Positions 63,090-64,000 of a DNA stretch of 64,000 nucleotides are shown here, piece after piece (positions within the stretch are counted from its first letter, which is position 1; the number at the start of each line of letters is the position of its first letter). This DNA comes from Paragorgia papillata. Lineage: Eukaryota > Cnidaria > Anthozoa > Scleralcyonacea > Coralliidae. Both the position numbers and the translations under genes were made by a program. Location of the stretch: positions 9,561,001-9,625,000 of the forward strand of contig JAWNZC010000322.1 of the NCBI GenBank assembly GCA_035771165.1, in the 5' to 3' direction. Under the pieces are notes generated by a model, which was given only the letters and a program-made list of their open reading frames with translations, was not told where the DNA came from and made no database searches.

Positions 63090-64000
63090 AGATTTGATTT
63101 CCTGCGGTACACCAGAATCGATCGATTTACTGGAACAAAATATACAAATTGGCAAGACTTTAAATAAATTGAAAGGTTTTAAATTAGCACACTTAAATAT
63201 AGCCTCAATTCCAAAACATCTCGATCAACTAAAAGTATTGATGATAAATAAGCCAGTCGATATATTAAGTATAAATGAAACTAGACTAGATAACACTAGC
63301 TATTCATAATGATGAAATAACCATCCCAGGTCATGTATTATTTAGAAAAGCCATGCAGATCAAGGTCTGGTGGTGGCGTAGCCCTTTATATAAGGAACAT
63401 TTTTAATGCTGTTGATAGAGCAAAAAATATTCCCTTGAATCTTGAGGCTATATGTGTCGAAATCACTAAACCTAAAGCAAAACCTTTTCTAGTCACTACT
63501 GTCTACCGACCACCTATAGTGCCGGATCTGATTTCATGGAAAGTTTAGGAACCTATCTACACACTCTAGATCGATAGCGAAGATAAAGAACTAATATTTA
63601 CTGGAGATCTCAATTGCGATCTTTCGAAATTTAAGCACATTACAACCCCACTCAAACAGAAATATTAAAACTTTTTCAACTTGAACAGGTGATCACTGAT
63701 CCTACCCGTATAACTAGTACCTGCGAGAGTCTTCTCGATATTATAGCTACAAATAAACCTGACAAATTATTAGACTCAGGCGTTTTACATTTTGGGATCA
63801 GTGATCACAGTCTTTTTTACGGTTGCTTTAAGATAGCAGTTCCAAAACAAGATCCTAAATTTATTCAAAGTAGATCTTTTAAATATTTCAATCAAGAATA
63901 TTTTAGTCAAGACCTTTACTATATGCTAAATAAACTAGACTGGAGTTCTAAAGATCCTAATAAACTCTGGGAAAGTTTTAATGAAGTATTTAACTTTGTG
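63090..64000 (+). pseudogene. 5' part of a LINE, endonuclease domain, frameshifted
   Basis: APE-type endonuclease of a CR1/jockey-like ORF2 across three frames: FKLAHLNIASIPKHLDQLK and DILSINETRLD (63180-63290), then GGGVALYIRN and TTVYRPP (63375-63520), then FTGDLNCDLSKF (about 63600) and GISDHSLFYGCFK (about 63800). At least three frameshifts or stops break it. It continues past the window end. Confidence 0.85.

Overview
The window is eukaryotic, most likely from a marine invertebrate such as a cnidarian. It is AT-rich and dense in microsatellites, foldback/MITE-like hairpins and decayed retrotransposons, and one gene has a GT-AG intron. I saw no rRNA, tRNA or CRISPR array. The organism is an inference from the style of repeats and genes.

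The main feature is an apparently complete Polinton/Maverick (adintovirus-like) element at 32922-52619, 19,698 bp long. It has near-identical terminal inverted repeats of 608 and 606 bp that start 5'-AG, and a perfect 6-bp target-site duplication, AACGCA. It encodes a protein-primed family B DNA polymerase, a retroviral-type integrase, an FtsK/HerA-like packaging ATPase, a probable double-jelly-roll major capsid protein and a probable penton/minor capsid protein. It also encodes two probable virion surface proteins (one collagen-like, one LamG-like), a zinc-ribbon-like Cys-rich protein, a C2H2 zinc-finger protein and about a dozen small membrane, basic or coiled-coil proteins. Two genes of 49 and 58 codons are shorter than usual ORF cut-offs. 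The long ORFs are open and the repeats barely diverged, so the insertion looks recent.

The element's genes seem to follow a simple layout rule. Nearly every start codon sits at or a few bases after an AATAAA/TAATAAA block, often as TAATAAATG. Genes are packed into clusters with overlaps or very short gaps, and most cluster ends carry a short perfect or near-perfect hairpin 7-36 nt after the stop codon. Both convergent gene pairs share a single hairpin. This recalls the TAAATG late-promoter motif of poxviruses and the hairpin rule for Mimivirus 3' ends more than ordinary animal gene ends. It is the strongest candidate here for an undescribed feature.

The left flank (1-32921) holds foldback elements, TA- and TTAA-flanked MITEs, and a 4.18-kb non-autonomous transposon (10291-14470) with 16-bp terminal repeats and an AGATAT duplication. 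It also holds a two-exon minus-strand gene (15295-16518, 213 aa, possible death-fold protein) and a broken second copy of that gene (24214-25160) next to a tandem array that includes its 3' end. Several LINE fragments, nested inverted repeats and tandem arrays fill the rest.

The right flank (52626-64000) holds LINE remnants, a TIR element with an 11-bp duplication (54669-55618), a broken Ty3/Gypsy pol (56380-57520), a DIRS-like gag remnant (59366-60250), another TIR element (61249-62212), and the 5' part of a frameshifted LINE that runs off the window end.
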